Shown piece by piece: positions 31,521-39,038 of a DNA stretch of 59,292 bases. The DNA lies in NCBI GenBank assembly GCA_016234495.1, contig JACRBI010000003.1, positions 1 through 59,292 on the forward strand. The letters are read 5' to 3'. Below the pieces are notes generated by a model that made no database searches, was not told the DNA's origin, and saw only the letters and a program-made list of their open reading frames with translations. The translations under genes and the position numbers were made by a program. Positions within the stretch are counted from its first letter, which is position 1. The number at the start of each line of letters is the position of its first letter. The DNA comes from Chloroflexota bacterium (lineage in GTDB: Bacteria > Chloroflexota > Anaerolineae > Anaerolineales > Villigracilaceae).

Positions 31521-32648
31521 ATGACTACACAGGAAAAAGAAGAAGCCCGCTCCATGACCGAGGAAGCCGATTTTTTGCAGATCAAAGCCATTGACCATGT
31601 TCATTTTTATGTCGGCAATGCCAAACAAGCAATGTATTACTGGTGGAAGGCGTTCGGCTTCCAACCCGTGGCATATTCCGGGTTGGAAACGGGAAATCGA
31701 GACTTCGCCTCCTACGTGCTGGAATCCGGGCAAGCGCGTTTCGTTGTCTCCGCGCCGTACTCGCCGAGCAGTCCGCTGGCTTCGCACCACATGCTGCACG
31801 GTGACGGGGTCAAGGTCATTGCCATGGAAGTGGACGACGCCGAGAAGGCATGGAAAGCCACAACCTCCCGCGGAGCAAAATCCGCGTGGGGTCTGCGCGA
31901 GGAAAAGGACAATTTCGGAATTTACCGCACTTCCGCAATTTACACCTACGGCGAAACCCTGCATGTCTTTGTAGATCGTTCTGAATACAAGGGAGTCTTT
32001 GCGCCATCCTATCGCCCGCTCAAACTCGAAACCGAATCCACCGGGTTGGCCGCCATTGACCATATTGTCGGCAACGTGCAGCTTGGTAAGATGAATCACT
32101 GGGTCAATTTCTATCATCAGGTGATGGGCTTCCGTCAACTCATGCACTTCGACGACAAGGATATTTCCACCGAATACTCCGCGCTCATGTCCAAGGTCAT
32201 GCAAAACGGAAATGGCCGCGTCAAGTTCCCGATCAACGAACCCGCCGAAGGCAAGCGCAAGAGTCAGATCGAAGAATATCTCGACTACTACCTCACGCCC
32301 GGCGCACAGCACATCGCCATCATCACCGGCGATATTCTTTCCACGGTCGATCAACTCCGCAAGAATGGCGTGGAATTTTTGCGCGTGCCCGACACCTACT
32401 ACGAAATGCTGCCCGAGCGTGTCGGCTCCATCAAGGAAGATTACAAAACCATCCACGACCTCGGTATTCTCGTGGACAAAGACGACGAAGGCTATCTCCT
32501 GCAAATTTTCACCCGTCCCATTCAAGACCGCCCCACCATGTTCATCGAGATCATCCAGCGTCACGGCGCGCAAGGATTCGGCAAAGGCAACTTCAAAGCC
32601 TTGTTTGAGTCACTCGAACTTGAACAGGAGAGGCGCGGGAATTTATAG
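31521..32648 (+). CDS. hppD: 4-Hydroxyphenylpyruvate dioxygenase
   Basis: This 375-residue non-haem iron enzyme converts 4-hydroxyphenylpyruvate and O2 to homogentisate, the second step of tyrosine breakdown. It has two VOC-fold halves; the iron ligands of the C-terminal half are His181 (AIDHIVGN), His264 (GAQHIAI) and Glu343 (FIEIIQRHG). The closing QGFGKGNFKALFE is the family signature. AAAAGGAG precedes the ATG. It is the first gene of a homogentisate cluster with a FAH-family hydrolase and hmgA downstream. The TAG stop opens a short ACTGATT-type heptad array. Confidence 0.96.
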   Translation: MTTQEKEEARSMTEEADFLQIKAIDHVHFYVGNAKQAMYYWWKAFGFQPVAYSGLETGNRDFASYVLESGQARFVVSAPYSPSSPLASHHMLHGDGVKVIAMEVDDAEKAWKATTSRGAKSAWGLREEKDNFGIYRTSAIYTYGETLHVFVDRSEYKGVFAPSYRPLKLETESTGLAAIDHIVGNVQLGKMNHWVNFYHQVMGFRQLMHFDDKDISTEYSALMSKVMQNGNGRVKFPINEPAEGKRKSQIEEYLDYYLTPGAQHIAIITGDILSTVDQLRKNGVEFLRVPDTYYEMLPERVGSIKEDYKTIHDLGILVDKDDEGYLLQIFTRPIQDRPTMFIEIIQRHGAQGFGKGNFKALFESLELEQERRGNL

Positions 32649-32673
32649 TGATCACTGTTTACTGATTACTGAC
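32646..32673 (+). repeat. ACTGATT-type heptad array between hppD and the FAH gene
   Basis: TGATCAC, TGTTTAC and TGATTAC repeat at exact 7-base steps, beginning at the hppD stop codon and ending just before the ATG at 32678, which has no ribosome binding site. Confidence 0.6.
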
Positions 32674-32677
32674 CCTC

Positions 32678-33553
32678 ATGATCTTCTCCACGATCAGCAC
32701 GTCTCACACCCTACCGACACCTGCTCTGGTCTCGAACGGCAGAGTCTACCCGTTACCTTTTGCAGACATGCGCGACGTGGTTCGGCTTGGCGCAGATAAA
32801 ATTCAACTCCCTGAATCATCCTTCGCCATGGACGAAGTGAAATTCCACGCGCCGCTCAAACCCGTCACTCTGCGGGATGCCTACGCCTTCGAACAGCACG
32901 TCCGCACCGCCAACCACAACCGCGGACGTGAAGTTCCGCCCGAGTGGTATAAATTCCCGATCTTTTATTACACCAATCCGCACAGCATTTTTGGAGACGG
33001 AGATGTCATCCCATATCCGCATTACACTTCCGCGCTGGATTTTGAACTGGAGATCGCGGTCGTCATTGGCAAGCCCGGCATGAATATCAAAGCCGAACAC
33101 GCGCACGAGCATATTTTCGGCTACACCATTTTCAATGACTGGTCAGCAAGGGACGTGCAGCGCGAAGAGATGAAGGTCGGGCTGGGTCCTGCCAAAGGGA
33201 AAGACTTTGCCTCGTCTTTAGGACCAGTCATCGTCACGCCTGATGCGCTTGCCGATAAGTCAGTGGACAGACCGGGCGTGTACGACCTGTCCATGACGGC
33301 AAAAGTCAACGGTGTTGAAATGTCCCGGGGAAATTTTAAAGATATATTCTGGTCGTTCGGCGAGATCATTGCCCGCGCATCAGACACTTGCGAATTGCAG
33401 GCTGGCGACGTGATCGGTTCGGGCACAGTCGGCACGGGCTGCCTGCTGGAATTGACGAAGACTCAAGGGCCGTGGCTGAACGAGGGCGACGTTGTGGAAC
33501 TTGAGATCGAACGAATCGGGATTTTGAAAAACACAATCGGAGGGAAGCAATGA
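32678..33553 (+). CDS. Fumarylacetoacetate hydrolase family protein
   Basis: This 291-residue FAH-family enzyme has the C-terminal fold with metal ligands in DFELEIAVVIGKPG (about 126-139) and the FGYTIFNDWSARDVQ loop, then KGKDFASSLGP and GTVGTGCLLE. In this context it should split fumarylacetoacetate (or maleylacetoacetate-type product) to fumarate and acetoacetate, the last step of tyrosine breakdown. No maleylacetoacetate isomerase is in the window. The start at 32678 lacks a ribosome binding site; translation may depend on hppD or begin later. The TGA overlaps the next ATG. Confidence 0.88.
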   Translation: MIFSTISTSHTLPTPALVSNGRVYPLPFADMRDVVRLGADKIQLPESSFAMDEVKFHAPLKPVTLRDAYAFEQHVRTANHNRGREVPPEWYKFPIFYYTNPHSIFGDGDVIPYPHYTSALDFELEIAVVIGKPGMNIKAEHAHEHIFGYTIFNDWSARDVQREEMKVGLGPAKGKDFASSLGPVIVTPDALADKSVDRPGVYDLSMTAKVNGVEMSRGNFKDIFWSFGEIIARASDTCELQAGDVIGSGTVGTGCLLELTKTQGPWLNEGDVVELEIERIGILKNTIGGKQ

Positions 33554-34437
33554 AGAAAAATATTCTGGGGTCGGTTATTGCACTCATGCTTGTCACACTG
33601 GCTTGCGGGTCTGTCACACCTGCCGCGCCAGCACAGCCCGGTGTGGAAACAATTGTCGCTGAAACATTTCAGGCGCTGACAGCCGCTGCGCCTGCAACAG
33701 AAACACCGCCCCCCGCGCCCACTCAGGTTAATGGGACATTGGTTGCGGTCAACAATATTTCGTTCATCATCCCAACTGAAATTGGAAGCGGCGCACAGGC
33801 AGAATTTGTCGAGGCGGTACCACTCTCTGCTGACATGCCTTTTTGGGAGATCGGCCCAGCCTACAACCGTTATCTGATTCAAGGCTATCCGCTGCAAGGA
33901 ACATTCCACCAGCCACGGATTTTTGTTTATCCAGTGGTCGAGTACATCCAGATGAACGAAGAAATTGCAAAAGTGGTGGACAGCCTCAAGACGCTCATAA
34001 ATTCTCCCGGCCAACCCATGCCGGATCACCTGCCCTTCCTGCCTGCATTTAACGCCGCCCAGATATTTCATTCCAACGAACAACTGCTGACCTTCCAAAG
34101 CGGAGGGGGCGTCCGCTTTCTAACACAATACGGGCAGGCGCCTTCACCGGTCAACAACTCTGAATTATTTTATACCTATCAGGGATTGACGAATGACGGC
34201 GCGTATTACGTCGCGGCGATTCTGCCGGTCAGCGCGGCATTCCTCGCGGCTGACGGAAACCCCGACTCACCCCTGCCCGCAGACGGCGTACCGTTCGACT
34301 GGAATAACTTCGAGAACATCGAGCAGCATTTCGAACTGGTAAAACAAAAACTCAACGCCACCGACCCGAATGCTTTTAACCCGTCGCTGACAAATCTGGA
34401 CGCGCTGATACAATCTATAATCGTCAGCACACCTTGA
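33550..34437 (+). CDS. Lipoprotein of unknown function
   Basis: This 295-residue protein has a lipobox (LVTLAC, Cys19) and a linker rich in Ala, Pro and Thr (about 24-60), then a domain beginning VNGTLVAVNNISFIIP. The domain has no catalytic motif I can name. The ATG overlaps the stop of the FAH gene (ATGA at 33550-33553), so it is cotranslated with a cytosolic enzyme, an odd pairing for a surface protein. Similar lipoproteins occur at 17878 and 36951. Confidence 0.8.
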   Translation: MKKNILGSVIALMLVTLACGSVTPAAPAQPGVETIVAETFQALTAAAPATETPPPAPTQVNGTLVAVNNISFIIPTEIGSGAQAEFVEAVPLSADMPFWEIGPAYNRYLIQGYPLQGTFHQPRIFVYPVVEYIQMNEEIAKVVDSLKTLINSPGQPMPDHLPFLPAFNAAQIFHSNEQLLTFQSGGGVRFLTQYGQAPSPVNNSELFYTYQGLTNDGAYYVAAILPVSAAFLAADGNPDSPLPADGVPFDWNNFENIEQHFELVKQKLNATDPNAFNPSLTNLDALIQSIIVSTP

Positions 34438-34640
34438 TGAAAAATTCGAGCTCGGAAAATCAAAACCATTGCCACGAATTTCGCGAATTTGCACGAATTA
34501 TTTAAGAAATTAACGAAATTTCGTGTAACACCGCACTGTTGCGCGGCGCACACCTGCCCTGGCGGGCAGTGCCAGGGAGTGTTCGTGGCTAAAATATTTT
34601 GAACTGCGTAAGTCCCAAAAAAACTAAATTGGAGACAGCC
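34438..34640 (+). repeat. Intergenic repeat with CGAATT and GC-rich palindromes
   Basis: The 203-base spacer contains CACGAATTT, GCGAATTT and CACGAATTA at 9-12-base steps, the inverted AATTTCGTG, and CCTGGCGGGCAG/CTGCC-type GC-rich pairs (34555-34580). It looks like a dispersed repeat, not a gene. The ribosome binding site GGAG of the next gene is at 34631-34634. Confidence 0.5.
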
Positions 34641-35120
34641 ATGAGAAAAATGGATTCCCACGATGAAGAGGTTTACAGCAGCGACGTGTTCCGCGTGCTG
34701 GCGGAATATGAGATATCGCGTTCCATCCGCTACCCCACCCCACTCGGGCTGCTCAAGATCGAAATGACACCGAACGCATCCAATGAAGAAGCCCTGCGCG
34801 CAGCGCCTGCCGCCTTCACCTCTGCGCTGAATTCCCACCTTCGCTCAGTGGATATAACATCTGCGTCGGGTCGTCAATTCAGCATCCTGCTCCCGTCCAC
34901 CAATGCCGCAGGAACTGAAACCGTTTGCGAAAGATTGCTCTCGATCTTCAGAAATAAATTCGACACCAAGTTTGGTTCTGTCGCTTTTTCACTTCAGATC
35001 GGCGCATCCAGCCACAACGGGGGGCCAACTCTCACAAGCGCGGGCATTTTCCAAAGCACAGAAACGGCGCTCAAACAATCCAAACTCAAAGGACCGAATA
35101 CCTTCGTTTTTATTTCATAA
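34641..35120 (+). CDS. Degenerate GGDEF-fold protein
   Basis: This 159-residue protein follows the nucleotide-cyclase fold of GGDEF domains: R-Y-x-x-P-L-G-L-L-K-I-E-M near residue 30, then LNSHLRSVDITSASGRQFSILLPSTNA, where S-G-R-Q-F replaces GGDEF, followed by A/E-R-L-L-S-I and a closing TALKQSKLKGPNTFVF. With the signature lost it cannot make cyclic di-GMP; it may bind a nucleotide or act as a scaffold. GGAG precedes the ATG at 34641. It lies between a lipoprotein and hmgA. Confidence 0.75.
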   Translation: MRKMDSHDEEVYSSDVFRVLAEYEISRSIRYPTPLGLLKIEMTPNASNEEALRAAPAAFTSALNSHLRSVDITSASGRQFSILLPSTNAAGTETVCERLLSIFRNKFDTKFGSVAFSLQIGASSHNGGPTLTSAGIFQSTETALKQSKLKGPNTFVFIS

Positions 35121-35148
35121 CTATTAACGGTAACAATAGGAGATCAGA

Positions 35149-36312
35149 ATGCCTTTTTATCACAAACTCGGCAGAATTCCCCACAAGCGCCACGTACAAT
35201 TTAAAAAATCAGACGGCAAACTTTACCGCGAAGAAGTCATGGGACTGGAAGGCTTCTCCTCGATTCAATCCATCCTCTATCACCACTTCCTGCCGCCGCG
35301 TGTGAAGATGACTCAGGATTTGGGATTCACCAAACCTGAATATGTTGACTTCGGCCCGATCCGCCACCGCGCCTTCAAAACGGATCAGACCCCGCTCGGG
35401 GCTGATCCTGTCGCCGCGCAGATTCCACTCCTCGGCAATTCCGATGTCATTCTCGGTGTTTCCCGCTCCCAAAACAGCATGGATTATTTTTACCGCAACT
35501 CACAAGCCTACGAAACCTGGTTCGTGCATGAAGGCAGCGGCACGCTGAAATCTCAATTTGGAAATTTACCCTTCCGCAAAGGCGACTACATCGTGATTCC
35601 ATTTGGCGTCACTTGGCAAATGAAACTTACTGAAGAATGTAAATTTTTTACCATCGAGAATCCAAGTCAAATCGAACCGCCCAAACGTTACCGCAACGAA
35701 TACGGACAGCTGCTCGAACACTCGCCGTACTGCGAGCGCGATATACGAGTCCCGTCAGAATTGGAAACGCACACCGAGCGCGGCGAATTTGAAGTGCGCG
35801 TGAAAGTACGCGATAGATTATCCCGTCATATTTTGGATTACCACCCGTTCGACGTTATCGGCTGGGATGGTTATCTCTACCCGTGGATATTCAACATCGA
35901 AGACTTTGAACCCATCACCGGCCGCCTGCACATGCCGCCGCCCATCCACCAGACTTTTGAAGCGCATAATTTTGTGGTTTGCTCCTTCGTGCCGCGCCTG
36001 TTTGACTATCACCCCGAAGGCATCCCCGCGCCGTACAATCATTCCAACATCCAATCGGATGAAGTGCTGTATTACGCCGAAGGCAATTTCATGAGCCGCA
36101 AAGGCATTGACCGCGGCGACATCAGCCTGCATCCATTCGGCCTCGCGCACGGCCCCCAACCCGGCATGACAGAAGCCAGCATCGGCAAAAAAGAAACCCT
36201 CGAACTGGCGGTAATGGTGGATACCTTCCACCCGCTCAACCTCACCAAACAGGCGCTTGAAATGGAGAAACCGGAGTACATGTCCACCTGGTTGGAAGGC
36301 GATGGCGAGTAG
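35149..36312 (+). CDS. hmgA: Homogentisate 1,2-dioxygenase
   Basis: This 387-residue cupin enzyme opens the homogentisate ring with O2 to give maleylacetoacetate. MPFYHKLGRIPHKRHVQF is typical of the shorter bacterial/archaeal-type enzymes. Iron ligands are expected in PYNHSNIQSDEVLYYAEGN (His and Glu) and HPFGLAHGPQPG (His). It works between hppD and the FAH-family hydrolase. TAGGAG precedes the ATG. The flavin reductase gene starts 9 bases after the stop. Confidence 0.94.
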   Translation: MPFYHKLGRIPHKRHVQFKKSDGKLYREEVMGLEGFSSIQSILYHHFLPPRVKMTQDLGFTKPEYVDFGPIRHRAFKTDQTPLGADPVAAQIPLLGNSDVILGVSRSQNSMDYFYRNSQAYETWFVHEGSGTLKSQFGNLPFRKGDYIVIPFGVTWQMKLTEECKFFTIENPSQIEPPKRYRNEYGQLLEHSPYCERDIRVPSELETHTERGEFEVRVKVRDRLSRHILDYHPFDVIGWDGYLYPWIFNIEDFEPITGRLHMPPPIHQTFEAHNFVVCSFVPRLFDYHPEGIPAPYNHSNIQSDEVLYYAEGNFMSRKGIDRGDISLHPFGLAHGPQPGMTEASIGKKETLELAVMVDTFHPLNLTKQALEMEKPEYMSTWLEGDGE

Positions 36313-36321
36313 CGCGGGATC

Positions 36322-36954
36322 ATGGAATTTAACCCGACGACATTACCCCACCAGTCAATTTACAAGATACTGACCGGCTCGGTTCTTCCCCGACCGATCG
36401 GCTGGATCTCGTCCATTGACATTGATGGCCGCCCGAACCTGGCTCCGTTCTCGTTCTTCAACGTGGTCTGCTCCAACCCGCCGACGGTTTTGTTTTGCCC
36501 TTCCATTCGAGGCGTGGACGGAAAACCAAAAGACACACTCAACAACGTGCGGGCAACTGGCGAGTTTGTCGTGAACATCGTCACCGAAGAGCTGCTGAAA
36601 TCCATGAACCTATCGTCCATTGAAGCGCCGCCGGAATTTGACGAGTTCAATTTCGCGGGCGTGACTCTTGCCCCTTCGGTGGTGGTCAAGCCGCCGCGCG
36701 TGGCTGAAAGCCCGATCCATTTTGAGTGCAGGGTGAACCAGATCATTGACATCAACAACCAGCCGGGCGGCGGCTCGATCGTGATCGGCACGGTCGTCCA
36801 CATCCACGCGGATGAGGGAGTCATGCTCGGGGGAGATAAAATTAATTTGACAGCGCTCAAGCCCATCGGTCGCCTGATGGGAAGCGCTTATTGTCGCGTC
36901 AGTGATATCATCGAACTGGAACGTCCAAAATCAATTTTGGGAGAAAAGAAGTGA
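36322..36954 (+). CDS. Flavin reductase-like FMN-binding protein
   Basis: This 210-residue protein of the flavin reductase/DIM6-NTAB group binds FMN in a split barrel. Diagnostic segments are LTGSVLPRPIGWISSID (17-33), NLAPFSFFNVVCSNPPTV (40-57), DTLNNVRATGEFVVNIV and GRLMGSAYCR. The group includes oxidoreductases and flavin reductases that supply oxygenases. Its place after hmgA suggests a link to aromatic breakdown. It overlaps the next gene by 4 bases (GTGA). Confidence 0.9.
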   Translation: MEFNPTTLPHQSIYKILTGSVLPRPIGWISSIDIDGRPNLAPFSFFNVVCSNPPTVLFCPSIRGVDGKPKDTLNNVRATGEFVVNIVTEELLKSMNLSSIEAPPEFDEFNFAGVTLAPSVVVKPPRVAESPIHFECRVNQIIDINNQPGGGSIVIGTVVHIHADEGVMLGGDKINLTALKPIGRLMGSAYCRVSDIIELERPKSILGEKK

Positions 36955-37715
36955 AGAAATCCATTTTTTTAAATCTGCTGGCTGGGGCGCTGTTTTTGTC
37001 ATCCTGCAATTTGCCGGAAGACCGCGCCGCATCGCAGGAACAGGTTATGACCGCCGCAGCAATGACCGTACAATCGGCGCTCGCCTCGCCTTTGGCAGGC
37101 CCCACGACTGCAAGCACACCTGCAATCGTGGGAGGGCTAACTCCAATTATCGAAACACCGACAATTTCAGTTTCAGAAACGCCATCGTCTAATTCAACTC
37201 CGCAAGCCAGTGTTGGAGATGTGGTCAACTGCCGCAGCGGTCCGGGGAAATCATACAAGGTGGTGACTCAATTGGTGGCCGGCCAACAGGTACAGATCAT
37301 CGGTTTTCTGCCGCCTAACTATTGGATCGTCAGTTCGCAGCTTGGCGAATGCTGGTTATCCGGCGAGTTCGCCACTCCTTCTGGAAATATCGCCGCCGTG
37401 CCGACAGTCACTGCCCCGCCAACATCGGAAGGCGCAAAACCCGAAGCGCCGACCTTCCCCAAAAACGGCTGGACCTTCTTCTGTTACGGTCCCGGCTCAG
37501 CTGATATAACTCTCACCTGGAATGACAAGGCTAACAACGAATCAGGTTTTCGTATTTTCAGGAACAGCGAGCTTGTCATTGACCTGCCTGCCAACTCCAC
37601 AAATTTTGCAGAGACCATCGCACTTAACTCAGGCCAGACGGTGACCTATCAAATAATTGCCTACAACGAGATCGGCGACAGTAACAGCGCCACAGCGAAG
37701 ATCACTTGTCCGTAA
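36951..37715 (+). CDS. Lipoprotein with SH3-like and fibronectin type III domains
   Basis: This 254-residue protein starts with GTG overlapping the TGA of the flavin reductase gene. Its lipobox is LFLSSC (Cys19), followed by a Thr/Ser/Pro-rich linker (about 45-85), a bacterial SH3 domain (V-N-C-R-S-G-P-G-K-S-Y-K-V-V at 92-105 through G-E-C-W-L) and a second domain (about 165-254) that resembles fibronectin type III (LTWNDKANNESGFRIFR, Y-Q-I-I-A-Y-N). It is probably attached to the outer face of the membrane and binds wall or matrix. The Rhs remnant begins 6 bases after its stop. Confidence 0.85.
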   Translation: MKKSIFLNLLAGALFLSSCNLPEDRAASQEQVMTAAAMTVQSALASPLAGPTTASTPAIVGGLTPIIETPTISVSETPSSNSTPQASVGDVVNCRSGPGKSYKVVTQLVAGQQVQIIGFLPPNYWIVSSQLGECWLSGEFATPSGNIAAVPTVTAPPTSEGAKPEAPTFPKNGWTFFCYGPGSADITLTWNDKANNESGFRIFRNSELVIDLPANSTNFAETIALNSGQTVTYQIIAYNEIGDSNSATAKITCP

Positions 37716-37721
37716 ATAGTA

Positions 37722-37740
37722 TTCGCCTTATATTAACCGC
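37722..37740 (+). repeat. 19-bp direct repeat, left copy
   Basis: TTCGCCTTATATTAACCGC is identical to 40319-40337. Here it codes the Rhs core motif S-P-Y-I-N-R. Sequence before the two copies differs. Confidence 0.85.
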
Positions 37741-38448
37741 TTTATCCAGCCGGATAGCCTGATTCCAAGCCCAGCAAATCCGCAAAGTTGGAATAGATAC
37801 AGCTATGTTCTGAATTCGCCTGTCAATTTCAATGACCCCACTGGGCACGAATCTGTGTGCGGACAGTCGAATTCAGATCCAGAGTGCGCAGAAGTAAAGC
37901 ATATAACGCCTCCCGTCAAGCTGCCAAGCGGTGGGGACGGCGGGCACGCATGTGATAGTAAGCATAAAAGTGTTCTTTGCATTCAGCCTTCGGATATGAC
38001 ACAAATATTTCCTCTGCTCCCTCTTAATCCCATACCGGATCCTTTTTCTTGCCCCGAGGGTGAGTGTCTTATGGCGCCGCCACCTGGTTGGCGCACGGTA
38101 GGTAAAGAATCTTACGATTATCACAGAGTAGATTGGATTAGCGTGACTATAGATGCTGCCAATATTGTAACAGGCATAGCCCTTATGCTTTGTGTTCCAA
38201 CAGGCGGTGGTGCTTGCGTAGTTGCTGCGGCTAGTGAGACGGTGGCAATAATTGGAGAAGTTTATAGTTTTTCTAGCGCACAAAATAATCAAGATTTAGC
38301 CAAGGCTACCGCTTCAACAGTCTTTGATCAATCAGAATTAGTAAGAGCAATACCCTTTGTTGGGATTGAGTATTCCTTCTTGGACGCGATTTACAATATA
38401 GATAAAGGCAGATATTCTATGCCTACGTGGCAATATGCTGGACCATAA
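37722..38448 (+). pseudogene. Rhs protein C-terminal fragment (core end plus tip domain)
   Basis: The frame opens just after a TAG at 37718-37720 and codes the end of an Rhs core: S-P-Y-I-N-R-F-I-Q-P-D, then N-P-Q-S-W-N-R-Y-S-Y-V and N-S-P-V-N-F-N-D-P-T-G-H, followed by a unique tail of about 190 residues. The N-terminal Rhs repeats and any secretion signal are missing. A GTG at 37855 could start a 197-residue product. The tail has several cysteines and a hydrophobic stretch (ANIVTGIALMLCVPTGG). In intact Rhs proteins the part after DPTGH is the variable toxin-like tip. The base composition is more AT-rich than the neighbours. Confidence 0.75.
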
Positions 38449-38465
38449 TAAAAAGGAGTTGGATT

Positions 38466-38756
38466 ATGGAATCACAAATAGTAGTACCTGTCATGTTCTT
38501 TGTTATATCAACAACATTAGCAGTTTGGTTGTTTGTACAGGGATGTGTTAACTTGAAAACAGGAAAGAAAACAAAGTTCGGGATCGATGCATTTATGTAT
38601 TCTATTGATGCTCGTAGTCGGAACTTCATTAACCAAGGATTAAAGGCAAGGTGGACTGATGTAGGGAGAATGAGGGTAATGGGAATGCTTGCTTTGATTC
38701 TCGCAATTGCCTTTACAAAAACATCTATCCGGATTTTTCTGATATATATTAAATAA
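38466..38756 (+). CDS. Small membrane protein, possible immunity partner of the Rhs tip
   Basis: This 96-residue protein has two hydrophobic segments (about 5-27 and 68-92). AAGGAG lies 9 bases before the ATG, which is 18 bases after the Rhs tail. A small membrane protein directly behind an Rhs tip is where immunity genes lie, but the match is by position only. I recognise no family. Confidence 0.6.
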   Translation: MESQIVVPVMFFVISTTLAVWLFVQGCVNLKTGKKTKFGIDAFMYSIDARSRNFINQGLKARWTDVGRMRVMGMLALILAIAFTKTSIRIFLIYIK

Positions 38757-39027
38757 CGACTCGTTGTAAATTTTGCCCCGCAGGCGATCGTCATACCCCA
38801 AAGTAGTTGCTTGATAGCCTTGAAGGATTTCATTGTAAGCCTCACAGACGACAGGTCGCATTTGATGCGGAACTTTATATCTGAACTTTAACAATTTACT
38901 TTTCTCTCGCGATGCCAAGCGGATTGCTCTCATAGTTGCTTGCATGATAAATCCACACCTTACCACGGCCAATCATTCCAGAGCTATCATCTTGCCAATC
39001 CGAAGGGTTTGAATTATTATTCACGCC
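38757..39027. other. Non-coding stretch with possible broken gene
   Basis: No intact gene is visible in these 271 bases. On the minus strand, two overlapping frames give plausible pieces (one with W-Q-D-D-S-S-G-M-I-G-R-G-K-V-W-I-Y, one with Y-Q-A-T-T-L-G-Y-D-D-R-L-R-G-K). This looks like a decayed, frameshifted gene, but I cannot name it. Confidence 0.3.
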
Positions 39028-39038
39028 ATGAATAATAA
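39014..39038 (+). promoter_or_regulatory. Inverted repeat over the start codon of the DUF4143 ATPase gene
   Basis: TTATTATTCA (39014-39023) and TGAATAATAA (39029-39038) form a perfect 10-bp inverted repeat with a 5-base spacer covering the ATG at 39028. It could be an operator or a hairpin hiding the start; no ribosome binding site is seen. Confidence 0.45.

Noticed and set aside
31497-32573. 358-codon open frame on the minus strand
   Set aside because: It lies fully antisense to hppD, whose active-site residues are intact; it is a codon-bias shadow.
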